DNA from: a virus
IMG/VR virus record: IMGVR_UViG_3300050019_000211
Coordinates: 1-51,893 of that record
Length of the DNA: 51,893 bases
Reading direction: 5' to 3' (one strand)
This document shows positions 7,697-13,921 of this stretch, in pieces (position 1 is the first letter of the stretch; every line of letters begins with the position of its first letter). The position numbers were made by a program, and so were the translations under genes. Below the pieces are notes generated by a model. The model did not search any database. It had not been told where the DNA came from and saw only the letters and a list, made by a program, of their open reading frames with translations.

Positions 7697-9174
7697 GTCT
7701 GTGGAACATCCTCATCGCTTATCCGGGCGGCACTTTCAAACCGGGTGTAACTTTTCAGAAAAGTCAGGTTCACGTCGCCCGTCGGCCCGTTGCGCTGTTT
7801 CGCAATCAATAAATTTATCGGCACGCCGTCCGCTTCTTCGAAGTTTCCATCTTCGTCGTCACCCGCACTCGGTTTATACAGCAGCCCCACCAGGTCGGCG
7901 TCCTGTTCAATCGAACCGCTTTCGCGGAGATCGGACAACCGCGGCTTGCCTTCGCGCTTTTCCAGTTCCCGGTTTAATTGTGAAAGCACCAGCACCGGCA
8001 CCCGCAGTTCCTTCGCCAGCGCCTTGATGCCGCTGGAAATATCCGCCACCTCCTGCTGGCGGTTCCCGTCCCGACCGCGCGACGGTGCGTTCAGCAGTTG
8101 CAGATAATCAATCACGAACAGCTTGATGCCGTGCATCTGGTGCAGCCGCCGCGCCCGCGCCCGCAACTGCAAAATCGAAAGCCCCGCCGAGTCGTCAATG
8201 AACAACGGCGCCCCATTCAACCTCCCGGCCGCGTTGGTCAGTTTCGGAAAATCCGACTCACTCATAAACCCCTCGCGGATGGTCCGCAGGTTCACCCGCG
8301 CAATCGAGCACATCATCCGCAGCACCAGCGCCTCGGCGGACATTTCCAGTGAAAAAATGGCGGCGGGCAGTTTGGATTCCAAAACGACGTGTTCCACAAT
8401 TCCACAGGCCAGTGAGGTTTTCCCCAGCGACGGCCTGGCCGCGACCACAATCATTTCGCTGCCGTGCAAACCGTCCGTCATCCGGTCCAGATCGGCAAAC
8501 CCGGTGGTCAGGCCTGACACGGATCCCTTGCGCTCAAAAATGGATTCCACCGTATTGATGGCCGATTGCACCAAGTCTTTAATGGTGGATGCGCCAGGCT
8601 GGGAACGGCATTCGCTGATGCGCAATACGTCGCGCTCCACCTCGTCCAGCAGCGCGTCCACCTCGCCCTCGTAATCATAAACCCGCCCGACGACCTCCGT
8701 GCAGGTCTGGATCATCTTCCGCAGCAGGTATTTTTCCCGCACGATGTCGAGGTAATAGGAAAGATTCGCCGCGCTAGGCACCGCGTCCTGAAGCTGCGAC
8801 AGATAAGCGATGCCGCCGACCTGTTCCAAAAGCGATTGTCCGCCGGAAGATTTTCGGTCCTTGAGCCGTTGCTGCAAGGTGATGACATCAATCGGAACCC
8901 GTGAGTCGAACATCTCAAACAATTCAGCCTGGATCGTCTGATGACGCAGGTCGTAATGCGCCTCAACCCCGATACCCTTCAGTTTTTCGATGACCTCGCC
9001 GACGCATTCGTTTGGCGAGAGCAACTGGCAGCCGAGAACACCCTGCTCCATGTCCATGGCGTGCGGCGGCAACCGGTCCAGTTTTATCGGGTCCGATGTG
9101 GAAACATTCTTGCGGCGGCGCGACTTCTTTAAATCAGCCTCCGCGCCGGCGGTCTCGGAAACGGAATCAATCAT
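7693..9174 (-). CDS. dnaB: Replicative DNA helicase, DnaB family
   Basis: This 493-residue protein has the DnaB N-terminal domain (PPHAMDMEQGVLGCQLL), the linker, and the RecA-like core with Walker A ARPSLGKT (residues 246-253) and Walker B LFVIDYLQLL. A later SQLNRELEKR motif and the conserved SGSIEQDAD segment complete the family features. It is full length. It unwinds the phage DNA at the replication fork as a hexamer. Its start overlaps the stop of the 58-residue gene upstream. Confidence 0.95.
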   Translation of the reverse strand: MIDSVSETAGAEADLKKSRRRKNVSTSDPIKLDRLPPHAMDMEQGVLGCQLLSPNECVGEVIEKLKGIGVEAHYDLRHQTIQAELFEMFDSRVPIDVITLQQRLKDRKSSGGQSLLEQVGGIAYLSQLQDAVPSAANLSYYLDIVREKYLLRKMIQTCTEVVGRVYDYEGEVDALLDEVERDVLRISECRSQPGASTIKDLVQSAINTVESIFERKGSVSGLTTGFADLDRMTDGLHGSEMIVVAARPSLGKTSLACGIVEHVVLESKLPAAIFSLEMSAEALVLRMMCSIARVNLRTIREGFMSESDFPKLTNAAGRLNGAPLFIDDSAGLSILQLRARARRLHQMHGIKLFVIDYLQLLNAPSRGRDGNRQQEVADISSGIKALAKELRVPVLVLSQLNRELEKREGKPRLSDLRESGSIEQDADLVGLLYKPSAGDDEDGNFEEADGVPINLLIAKQRNGPTGDVNLTFLKSYTRFESAARISDEDVPQT

Positions 9175-9347
9175 AAAACCCTCACCGCCACGTCACCTGT
9201 TTTGCTGATGGCAACCTCCGCGTGGCCGATGCGCTGGCATTCGAGCCGGCACCATTCCCAACAGGTGACGAGACCGTATTCCGAGTTGATTTTAGAGTCC
9301 GGTTCAAGCCAGACCGTGATTCGTTTTGGTTCTTCAGTTGTGTTCAT
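9171..9347 (-). CDS. Small protein upstream of dnaB
   Basis: This 58-residue protein (starts MNTTEEPKRITVWLE) ends in an ATGA overlap with dnaB, so the two are coupled. It has a Cys-rich stretch (CWEWCRLEC) in the middle. It is the first gene of the replication module after the integrase. Its function is unknown. Confidence 0.6.
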   Translation of the reverse strand: MNTTEEPKRITVWLEPDSKINSEYGLVTCWEWCRLECQRIGHAEVAISKTGDVAVRVL

Positions 9348-9455
9348 AAAATTACAGTGCTGTTTCCCGTTATGGTGTTGCGCATTGCCAATGGGGGTAA
9401 AACCCGCGGCGTATATTTAACGGATGGTTTCTTGGAAAGGTTGTGTTCATGGAAA

Positions 9456-10412
9456 TCAGGCGGATTGGAACTCCAGCGGGCTGCGCACGCTCAACGCCTC
9501 CGCGTGCAGGTAGCCCATCGTGGTTTCGAGCGACTTGTGGCCCATCGCCTGCTGGATTGCGCGCGGGTTCTGGCCGCCGTTCAAGCAATGCGTCGCGTAG
9601 GCGTGGCGCAGTTCGTGCGGCTTGATGTCGAGGCCGATCCGGCGGCAGGAATTTTTAACCGCCCGCTGCACGCAAGATTCCAGCATGTGCCAGCGCACGA
9701 TCTCGCCTGAGCGCGGGTCGTTGCACGGCGCGATTTGCGGGAAGAGCCACGCCCATTGCCACGACGAGGCGGCACGTGGATATTTCCGGGCGAGCTGGCC
9801 GGGCAGTTTGATGGGCACCTGCGCCGCCGCGTCGCGGCGCCAAGTGACGCGCGCGTTTTCGATTTGCGCCTGAATTTCACCGATGACCGGGCAGGGAATC
9901 GGCACGACGCGATCCTTGCGGCCTTTAGCTTGCCGGATGATGAAGCGGCTGCCAGGAATATCCACGTCGCGGATTCGTAAGCTCAACGGCTCGGTGATCC
10001 GCAGGCCGCAACCATAAAGCAATTTGACGACCAGCCGGACCGGGTAGGCACTTTCGTCGCGCACGTCCTTGAGCAGCGCGCGGACCTCTTCGACCGGCGG
10101 GGCGCGGCGAACGAAGGCGGCGCGCTTGGCGCGGAGGGAATTAACGCCGGAAAGTTTATGGCCGAGACATTCCTGGTAGAAAAAAAGAAGCGCGTTGAAC
10201 GCCTGATTTTGGGTGCTGGCGGAAACGTCATCACGGGCGAGCATGGACAGGAACGATTCCAGTTTTCGTTCGCTCGGCCAGGAGGCCGGAAGTTTTGCAA
10301 GATAGCTGCAATATCGGCGCAGCCAGCCGGCGTAACTCTGCTCCGTTGACAGCGAGAAATGCTTACGCCTGGCTGTATCCGTGAGTTTCTGGATGGCTGC
10401 GTCGTGGTTCAT
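9456..10412 (-). CDS. intI: Integron integrase
   Basis: This is a 318-residue tyrosine recombinase with Arg138 (GCGLR), Lys164 (AKGRKDR), His266 and Arg269 (HELRH), His292 (GHK) and Tyr301 (MGYLH). The segment LPGQLARKYPRAASSWQWAW and the following FPQ (about residues 203-225) is the additional domain that distinguishes integron integrases from other tyrosine recombinases. The C-terminal SVRSPLE also fits IntI. Length and spacing match known IntI proteins. IntI recombines folded single-stranded attC sites with attI to insert and excise cassettes. An attI-like site lies directly before the start, and the cassette array continues to the right. The gene is intact and co-directional with phage transcription, and it is the only recombinase of this class in the window. 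Confidence 0.95.
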   Translation of the reverse strand: MNHDAAIQKLTDTARRKHFSLSTEQSYAGWLRRYCSYLAKLPASWPSERKLESFLSMLARDDVSASTQNQAFNALLFFYQECLGHKLSGVNSLRAKRAAFVRRAPPVEEVRALLKDVRDESAYPVRLVVKLLYGCGLRITEPLSLRIRDVDIPGSRFIIRQAKGRKDRVVPIPCPVIGEIQAQIENARVTWRRDAAAQVPIKLPGQLARKYPRAASSWQWAWLFPQIAPCNDPRSGEIVRWHMLESCVQRAVKNSCRRIGLDIKPHELRHAYATHCLNGGQNPRAIQQAMGHKSLETTMGYLHAEALSVRSPLEFQSA

Positions 10413-10420
10413 GATATACT

Positions 10421-10430
10421 TACACGTGTA
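10421..10430. promoter_or_regulatory. Palindrome before intI
   Basis: TACACGTGTA is a perfect 10-base palindrome between the attI core and the intI start codon. It may be an operator for the integrase gene. Similarity to a LexA box was not seen. Confidence 0.35.
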
Positions 10431-10449
10431 CGCCTAATCATTGTTAGGC
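10431..10449 (+). other. attI-like site
   Basis: The plus strand reads CGCCTAATCATTGTTAGGC. It ends in the core GTTAGGC and matches the layout of the end of class 1 attI (CCTAA box, short spacer, GTTAGGC). It lies 18 bases upstream of the intI start and directly at the border of the first cassette. The two six-base arms GCCTAA and TTAGGC are complementary. Confidence 0.7.
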
Positions 10450-10667
10450 GACAGACAGCGGTTGTGGTCGCCGGCTAGTCGCGTGGCCATTTCCTTTGTG
10501 AGTTCGCTCATTATCAGTAGTCTGTTTCCTTGTAGGACGCGCCAGCCGATATGCGGGATTTCATCGCGGCGATAGCTTTCAATTTTCCAGCGCAGTCGCC
10601 TAACAACCCGCCGGACCTGACGCGGGATACGGCTTGAGGCGAGTTTGGTTGTCTTGTTCGGTTTCAT
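10434..10667 (-). CDS. Cassette R1 protein (duplicate of cassette R7)
   Basis: This is a 77-residue basic protein. Residues 1-23 (MKPNKTTKLASSR...) are encoded by attC 10598-10700. The cassette body then encodes RLRWKIESYRRDE, WRVLQGN and MSELTKEMATRLAGDHN. The last motif resembles endings of small phage proteins. A start at the internal Met of MSELTK is possible. The stop lies in the attI-like region because the cassette is followed by the integrase. The protein is nearly identical to the one at 12537. Confidence 0.5.
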   Translation of the reverse strand: MKPNKTTKLASSRIPRQVRRVVRRLRWKIESYRRDEIPHIGWRVLQGNRLLIMSELTKEMATRLAGDHNRCLSPNND

Positions 10668-10697
10668 AAAGTTCAGCGCAGGTCAGCTTTTATGTTA
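10443..10697 (+). repeat. Duplicated cassette, copy at attI
   Basis: These 255 bases repeat at 12594-12848 with one difference (T at 10523, C at 12674). The identity begins exactly at GTTAGGC and stops exactly after the GTT of the next core, the borders of an excised integron cassette. This copy occupies the first position next to attI. Confidence 0.9.
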
Positions 10698-10700
10698 GCT
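10598..10700 (+). other. attC site R1
   Basis: The plus strand reads GCCTAAC, AACCC, GCCGGACC, a loop, GGTCAGC, TTTTAT, GTTAGCT. The L boxes keep the extra G on the left arm, and the inner stem GACCTG/CGC has an extra A. Read on the minus strand it supplies NIKADLR and a stop to the preceding gene, then five bases later an ATG for the next. Confidence 0.88.
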
Positions 10701-11062
10701 GAAAGGCGCTTTCCACGTTTGAAGGCTTTCCAGTAGTTGTTGCTTCGGCGCTTCCATGCCGCCTTTTTTTGCGGACTGACCGCAAAGCTAGAGAAGTCGT
10801 CGCGTTTTATCATGCCCATCGCCCAGCCGCCGTTGCCCTCCATCACACATTCCGCGCCGGGGATTGCACCTTCCACGAATCCACAGCACTCGACGGCTTC
10901 CTGATACGTCAGGAAGTCGCGGCCATTTGGCCCGTCGTTTGAGTTCCCGACGAAGTAAGACAGGTCATCGTGCTTCTCGTCGCCATCCTCGTAGATGTCG
11001 GGATATTCTTTTTCCACGACACCGAGCTTTGCCTTTTTCGGCAGCCATATTTGCACTTCCAT
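10673..11062 (-). CDS. Cassette R2 protein, unknown
   Basis: This 129-residue protein has an acidic N-terminal half (YPDIYEDGDEKHDD) and a basic C-terminal part (KKAAWKRRSNNYWKAFKRGKR). The last residues, NIKADLR, come from attC 10598-10700 and recur at the end of the unrelated protein at 12824. No family was recognised. The start at 11062 lies 26 bases past the attC R2 border. Confidence 0.65.
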   Translation of the reverse strand: MEVQIWLPKKAKLGVVEKEYPDIYEDGDEKHDDLSYFVGNSNDGPNGRDFLTYQEAVECCGFVEGAIPGAECVMEGNGGWAMGMIKRDDFSSFAVSPQKKAAWKRRSNNYWKAFKRGKRLSANIKADLR

Positions 11063-11087
11063 AAGTTTGATTTTGGTTGTTGTTTTC

Positions 11088-11177
11088 AGCTAACAAATCG
11101 TTGCAGGAAACGCCTATTGGACGCCTCCAGCGAGTCCGGGAGCGCCAGATGCGGCGTTCCTGAACTCTGCGTTCGGC
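11088..11177 (+). other. attC site R2
   Basis: The plus strand reads AGCTAAC, AAATC, GTTGCAGG, a loop, CCTGAAC, TCTGC, GTTCGGC. All L-box positions pair except the extra G. Inner stem CAGGAA/CGCC has an extra A. It is a very close match to the canonical attC layout. Confidence 0.92.
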
Positions 11178-11611
11178 TGCCGGATTGCGTCTCCCTTTTT
11201 TTCGTTACAAGGAGCGCACGCCAGTTGGATGTTGTCCCATTGTGTTCCGCCGCCTTTACTGCGCGGCACGATATGATCTCGCGTCATTTGTTCCGGTTCA
11301 AACGGCAGTCCGCAGATGGCACACAGTCCGTTTTGGGCGCGGTATTGGCGCATGAACATTCCACGCCCGACCAGCCATTCAGGGTTTTCGGATATGCTTT
11401 TCGGCCTTTGCATCGCCGTCAGGTTCACGAACATTTTCTCGACGAGGTGGAGTTGCATACAGGCTTTGCAGTATTCGCCGTCCTCGTTGCTGACCACCGC
11501 TACCGCGCCGCAGGACACGCAGGGCCGGCCAGCCGAACAAGCGCATGAAGCCAAAGCGGGGTGTTCCTGGACTTGGGCGGTTTGGTTGCAATTTTGGATG
11601 TTCATTTTCAA
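11114..11611 (-). CDS. HNH endonuclease
   Basis: This 165-residue protein has CAICGLPFEPEQMTRDHIVPRSKGG followed by NIQLACAPCNEKKGD, the complete HNH nuclease core with its two CxxC zinc pairs. An additional Cys-rich segment (CACSAGRPCVSCGA, CKAC) near the N-terminus is a second zinc site. The last 22 residues are encoded by attC R2. It is a one-gene cassette in reverse orientation. It may act as a restriction-like or homing-type nuclease, but its target is unknown. Confidence 0.85.
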   Translation of the reverse strand: MKMNIQNCNQTAQVQEHPALASCACSAGRPCVSCGAVAVVSNEDGEYCKACMQLHLVEKMFVNLTAMQRPKSISENPEWLVGRGMFMRQYRAQNGLCAICGLPFEPEQMTRDHIVPRSKGGGTQWDNIQLACAPCNEKKGDAIRQPNAEFRNAASGAPGLAGGVQ

Positions 11612-11641
11612 TCGCCGCTTGGCTTATGCGCGACGTTCGGC
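11532..11641 (+). other. attC site R3
   Basis: The plus strand reads GCCGAAC, AAGCG, CATGAAGC, a loop, GCTTATG, CGCGAC, GTTCGGC. L'' carries the extra G at position 4, and the inner stem CAAGCGG has an extra A. It spans the start of the HNH gene and the end of the 83-residue gene. It is hidden inside coding sequence. Confidence 0.75.
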
Positions 11642-11859
11642 AACTTGCCCAGAGTGCCTTTAGAGGCCCTGCACTTTGCTTCGAGTTCGGCAATATCACG
11701 GTCGCTTGGCCACATTGTCGCCTTGCGCGATTGGTATTCCCACCACTGCGCCCCTTGGACGAAGGCTATAATCAGTTCATCCGCCGTTGCCGAACAAGTC
11801 GCTGAAGAACGACGCCGAGTATTCCTGCGCTTGGGTGTTGGTTTCGATTTTGTTTGCAT
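11608..11859 (-). CDS. Cassette R4 protein, unknown
   Basis: This 83-residue protein has a basic N-terminus (KPTPKRRNTRRR) and the segment FVQGAQWWEYQSRKATMW...DRDIAELEA, which looks like a conserved small phage or integron-cassette family without a known role. The stop overlaps the HNH start as ATGA. The start and first 20 or so residues lie in attC R4. Confidence 0.65.
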   Translation of the reverse strand: MQTKSKPTPKRRNTRRRSSATCSATADELIIAFVQGAQWWEYQSRKATMWPSDRDIAELEAKCRASKGTLGKLPNVAHKPSGD

Positions 11860-11898
11860 AAATTTAATCGCGGCGCGTCTTAGCTCCGCACGTTAGAC
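11789..11898 (+). other. attC site R4
   Basis: The plus strand reads GCCGAAC, AAGTC, GCTGAAGA, a loop, TCTTAGC, TCCGCAC, GTTAGAC. L'' pairs with L' except for the extra G at position 4. The inner stem CGCGCC pairs once two extra A bases are allowed. The right spacer is 7 nt, a little long. It spans a gene junction. Confidence 0.75.
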
Positions 11899-12116
11899 GC
11901 CTTCGCGGTTCGTGGGTCTTGGGCTTCGTTCCACGGGTTCACACCCGGCTGAGTCACTTGGCCGTTGTTGCGGATGTCAGCCCATGACCATGACTCCGAG
12001 CCGTCCACATGGAGCGCGAAGTTGATTTCTCCGGCTGGCAGTTCCGGGTGGTTGGTTGCGCGCAGGATTTTCTGCACGGCGTCTGCGATTTCACGTTTTT
12101 GTTGTGTTGAGAACAT
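11880..12116 (-). CDS. Cassette R5 protein, unknown
   Basis: This 78-residue protein contains GEINFALHVDGSESWSWADIRNNG, a well-formed sequence that looks conserved but belongs to no family I can name. The start lies directly after attC R5 and the stop lies in attC R4. No signal peptide or membrane segment is present. Confidence 0.65.
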   Translation of the reverse strand: MFSTQQKREIADAVQKILRATNHPELPAGEINFALHVDGSESWSWADIRNNGQVTQPGVNPWNEAQDPRTAKASNVRS

Positions 12117-12120
12117 AGTC

Positions 12121-12210
12121 GTCTAACCCGTCGGTGCAGCGAATGGCGGGATTACGCTGCTTTTGTTTTGGTGCGTCAGCGGCCCGCCATCGCTGACCTC
12201 TGCGTTAGGC
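12121..12210 (+). other. attC site R5
   Basis: The plus strand reads GTCTAAC, CCGTC, GGTGCAGC, a loop, GCTGACC, TCTGC, GTTAGGC. L'' has the extra G at position 4. The inner stem CAGCGA/TGGCGGG has an extra A. Both spacers are 5 nt. This is the clearest attC of the window. Confidence 0.95.
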
Positions 12211-12540
12211 CACTTCCTTGTTTATGAGTCCAGCGATCATGTATGCGTCTAGATAGTTTGGGCAGAGACACAACATCCGCTTTAGCATGAAATCTCGAAC
12301 CATCCAGTTTCCTAGGATTTCATTGACTTCGGCTCGCTGCGGGGCGCTAACTGGTTTTAGATAGCCTTCACACAGGATTTTGTTTTCACCACGATGCGAA
12401 CCGATACGGACTTGCCCCGGTGTTTTTGATTTTATGGACGATACGGTTTTGCCACAGATAGAACACGCCACCCGTGGCCTAACAACGCGCTGCACCGCAA
12501 CAGCCGGTGGCGCTTCGGATTGGACGGTTTTTGATTTCAT
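12205..12540 (-). CDS. Cassette R6 protein with zinc-finger-like motif
   Basis: This 111-residue protein has ACSICGKTVSS and a later GSHRGENKILCEGY, together a possible C2HC zinc site. The rest is helical. Its start overlaps the previous gene's stop as ATGA and lies in attC R6. Its stop TAA is part of the attC R5 core. No known family. Confidence 0.65.
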   Translation of the reverse strand: MKSKTVQSEAPPAVAVQRVVRPRVACSICGKTVSSIKSKTPGQVRIGSHRGENKILCEGYLKPVSAPQRAEVNEILGNWMVRDFMLKRMLCLCPNYLDAYMIAGLINKEVA

Positions 12541-12600
12541 AGAGATTTTGTTTCAGTTGGTTGCCCGCTCACCCGGCTGTGGGTGAGCTTGGCGTTAGGC
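12477..12600 (+). other. attC site R6
   Basis: The plus strand reads GCCTAAC, AACGC, GCTGCACC, a loop, GGTGAGC, TTGGC, GTTAGGC. L'' has the extra G at position 4 and both spacers are 5 nt. It contains the stop of the gene at 12537 and the start of the gene ending at 12205. Confidence 0.9.
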
Positions 12601-12818
12601 GACAGACAGCGGTTGTGGTCGCCGGCTAGTCGCGTGGCCATTTCCTTTGTGAGTTCGCTCATTATCAGTAGTCCGTTTCCTTGTAGGACGCGCCAGCCGA
12701 TATGCGGGATTTCATCGCGGCGATAGCTTTCAATTTTCCAGCGCAGTCGCCTAACAACCCGCCGGACCTGACGCGGGATACGGCTTGAGGCGAGTTTGGT
12801 TGTCTTGTTCGGTTTCAT
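12537..12818 (-). CDS. Cassette R7 protein (duplicate of cassette R1)
   Basis: This 93-residue protein is nearly identical over its first 74 residues to the one at 10434, with one substitution (N to G). Its C-terminus runs on through attC R6 and ends at an ATGA overlap with the next gene. The first 23 residues come from attC R7. Its function is unknown. Confidence 0.5.
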   Translation of the reverse strand: MKPNKTTKLASSRIPRQVRRVVRRLRWKIESYRRDEIPHIGWRVLQGNGLLIMSELTKEMATRLAGDHNRCLSPNAKLTHSRVSGQPTETKSL

Positions 12819-12848
12819 AAAGTTCAGCGCAGGTCAGCTTTTATGTTC
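12594..12848 (+). repeat. Duplicated cassette, internal copy
   Basis: This is the second copy of the 255-base cassette described at 10443-10697. It is flanked by different attC sites, with identity ending exactly at the recombination cores. Confidence 0.9.
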
Positions 12849-12851
12849 GGC
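12749..12851 (+). other. attC site R7
   Basis: This site has the same sequence as attC R1 except for its right core, which is GTTCGGC. The L boxes are GCCGGACC and GGTCAGC. It supplies the tail NIKADLR and stop to the Lar-like gene and the start codon of the gene at 12537. Confidence 0.88.
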
Positions 12852-13258
12852 GACATTATCCACACGGCTAGGCATTGTTTGCATTGGTGCCATTTATAGC
12901 CGCCGGTTGCGCCAAGACATTCCAGAGGCTTCATGCAGCTTGGACAGGTTCCGAGGTTCACAATCTTCTCCTGGTGGGGAGACATCATTGCAGTTTTGAG
13001 CATGTCGCCGAACAAGTCGCTGATGCCAACGTGCTTGGTTCCTGCCGTTTTGGACGCCACAGGTTGTTGACCGCCTGCCCTCGCGTTCCATTGTTCGATG
13101 GCGCTCTTCTCGTTGATACCTTCTGGGCCGGTCACGTTGCACATCGAGCACCAGACGTTTTTGCGAGGCCGCGTTGGGTAGCCGGTTTGTATGATCATCA
13201 GCATGTCACGGTCTTTTTCGCCGCACCACGGGCAGGCTATCGCATCGGTTATTTTCAT
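12824..13258 (-). CDS. Lar-like restriction alleviation protein
   Basis: This 144-residue protein begins with ACPWCGEKDRD...VWCSMCNVTGP...AIEQWNARAG, the zinc-ribbon pattern of Lar-type restriction alleviation proteins. A second zinc ribbon (CPSC...CKQC) follows near the C-terminus. Lar proteins counter host restriction by modifying restriction enzyme activity, so it probably protects phage DNA. The start at 13258 overlaps the stop of the upstream gene (ATGA), and the tail NIKADLR comes from attC R7. Confidence 0.75.
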   Translation of the reverse strand: MKITDAIACPWCGEKDRDMLMIIQTGYPTRPRKNVWCSMCNVTGPEGINEKSAIEQWNARAGGQQPVASKTAGTKHVGISDLFGDMLKTAMMSPHQEKIVNLGTCPSCMKPLECLGATGGYKWHQCKQCLAVWIMSPNIKADLR

Positions 13259-13303
13259 ATTTTTTCTTGGTTCGACGCACGCGGCATAGCTCCGTCGTTT
13301 GAC
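13007..13303 (+). other. Candidate long attC site R8
   Basis: The left half reads GCCGAAC, AAGTC, GCTGATGC; the right half reads GCATAGC, TCCGTC, GTTTGAC. L'' pairs fully with L' once the extra G at position 4 is allowed, and five more inner bases (CGTGC) also pair. The two halves are about 297 bases apart, much longer than the other sites, and include the 5' half of the Lar-like gene. It could be a site enlarged by insertion or a chance match. Confidence 0.45.
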
Positions 13304-13800
13304 ATCTCTTCGCATTTCTCCGGCAGCATGGCCCGGAAGCCGGTTGATTTGATGCGCTGGAATATAGTTTGCTCGCCGTTCCAGACGTAGGGCAGGAACA
13401 CTTCAGCGTATTCGGCCTGGTGCATTTGAATCATGGACATTTGGACTTCGACCCAATCTTGGATTATTTTCCACGCCGTTCGTTCCGCCTGGTCTTTGAA
13501 ATCGGCGCGTTTGAGTTTCTTCCGGCTTTGCCATTTCATCTTACCATCTTCGCCGAGGTTATCGCCGGCGTAATTCAGCCAGAGCGCGTCTTGCGCTTTT
13601 TCCACGTCGGCCGGCAGGCGCACGGTCAGCTTTGGCGTGTTGGCATCCGGCTGGATTGAGAACGTGATCGCACCGATGCCGCCAGCGGTGCTGACATATT
13701 CTTTCGTGATGCCGCTGACGCCACACTTTATCAGCACTTGCTCGATGCGATAGATGGTCTGACCCACCGGCACATTGGACGTGTAGTTTTTTAGGAACAT
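13255..13800 (-). CDS. Cassette R9 protein, phage-like hypothetical
   Basis: This 181-residue protein has the segment VPVGQTIYRIEQVLIKCGVSG...ITFSIQ and VRLPADVEKAQ, a pattern I associate with common phage hypothetical proteins of unknown role. It is co-directional and coupled by ATGA to the Lar-like gene. The start lies 24 bases left of attC R9. Confidence 0.7.
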   Translation of the reverse strand: MFLKNYTSNVPVGQTIYRIEQVLIKCGVSGITKEYVSTAGGIGAITFSIQPDANTPKLTVRLPADVEKAQDALWLNYAGDNLGEDGKMKWQSRKKLKRADFKDQAERTAWKIIQDWVEVQMSMIQMHQAEYAEVFLPYVWNGEQTIFQRIKSTGFRAMLPEKCEEMSNDGAMPRASNQEKI

Positions 13801-13823
13801 GGTTTTGAAAATTCGGCCATGAT

Positions 13824-13921
13824 GTCGAACAACGTGCCGGACCTAACCGCCGATAGCGCCTTCAGTTCTGCTTCTCGGTTGACGCGCCTTAGTCGGAGGC
13901 AGGTCAGCACAAGCGTTTTGC
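13824..13921 (+). other. attC site R9 (end of array)
   Basis: The plus strand reads GTCGAAC, AACGT, GCCGGACC, a loop, GGTCAGC, ACAAGC, GTTTTGC. The L boxes match those of R1 and R7. The right core deviates from GTTRRRY, so it may be a fixed end of the array. It overlaps the 3' end of the gene at 13843. Confidence 0.75.

Noticed and set aside
11873-11898. Inverted repeat GCGTCT / AGACGC as a transcription terminator
   Set aside because: It is part of attC R4 (L' TCTTAGC and core GTTAGAC) and is not followed by a T-run on the coding strand.
10443-13915. Plus-strand ORFs as the true cassette genes
   Set aside because: The plus-strand frames lack family motifs, whereas the minus-strand frames include HNH and Lar-like proteins with full motifs.
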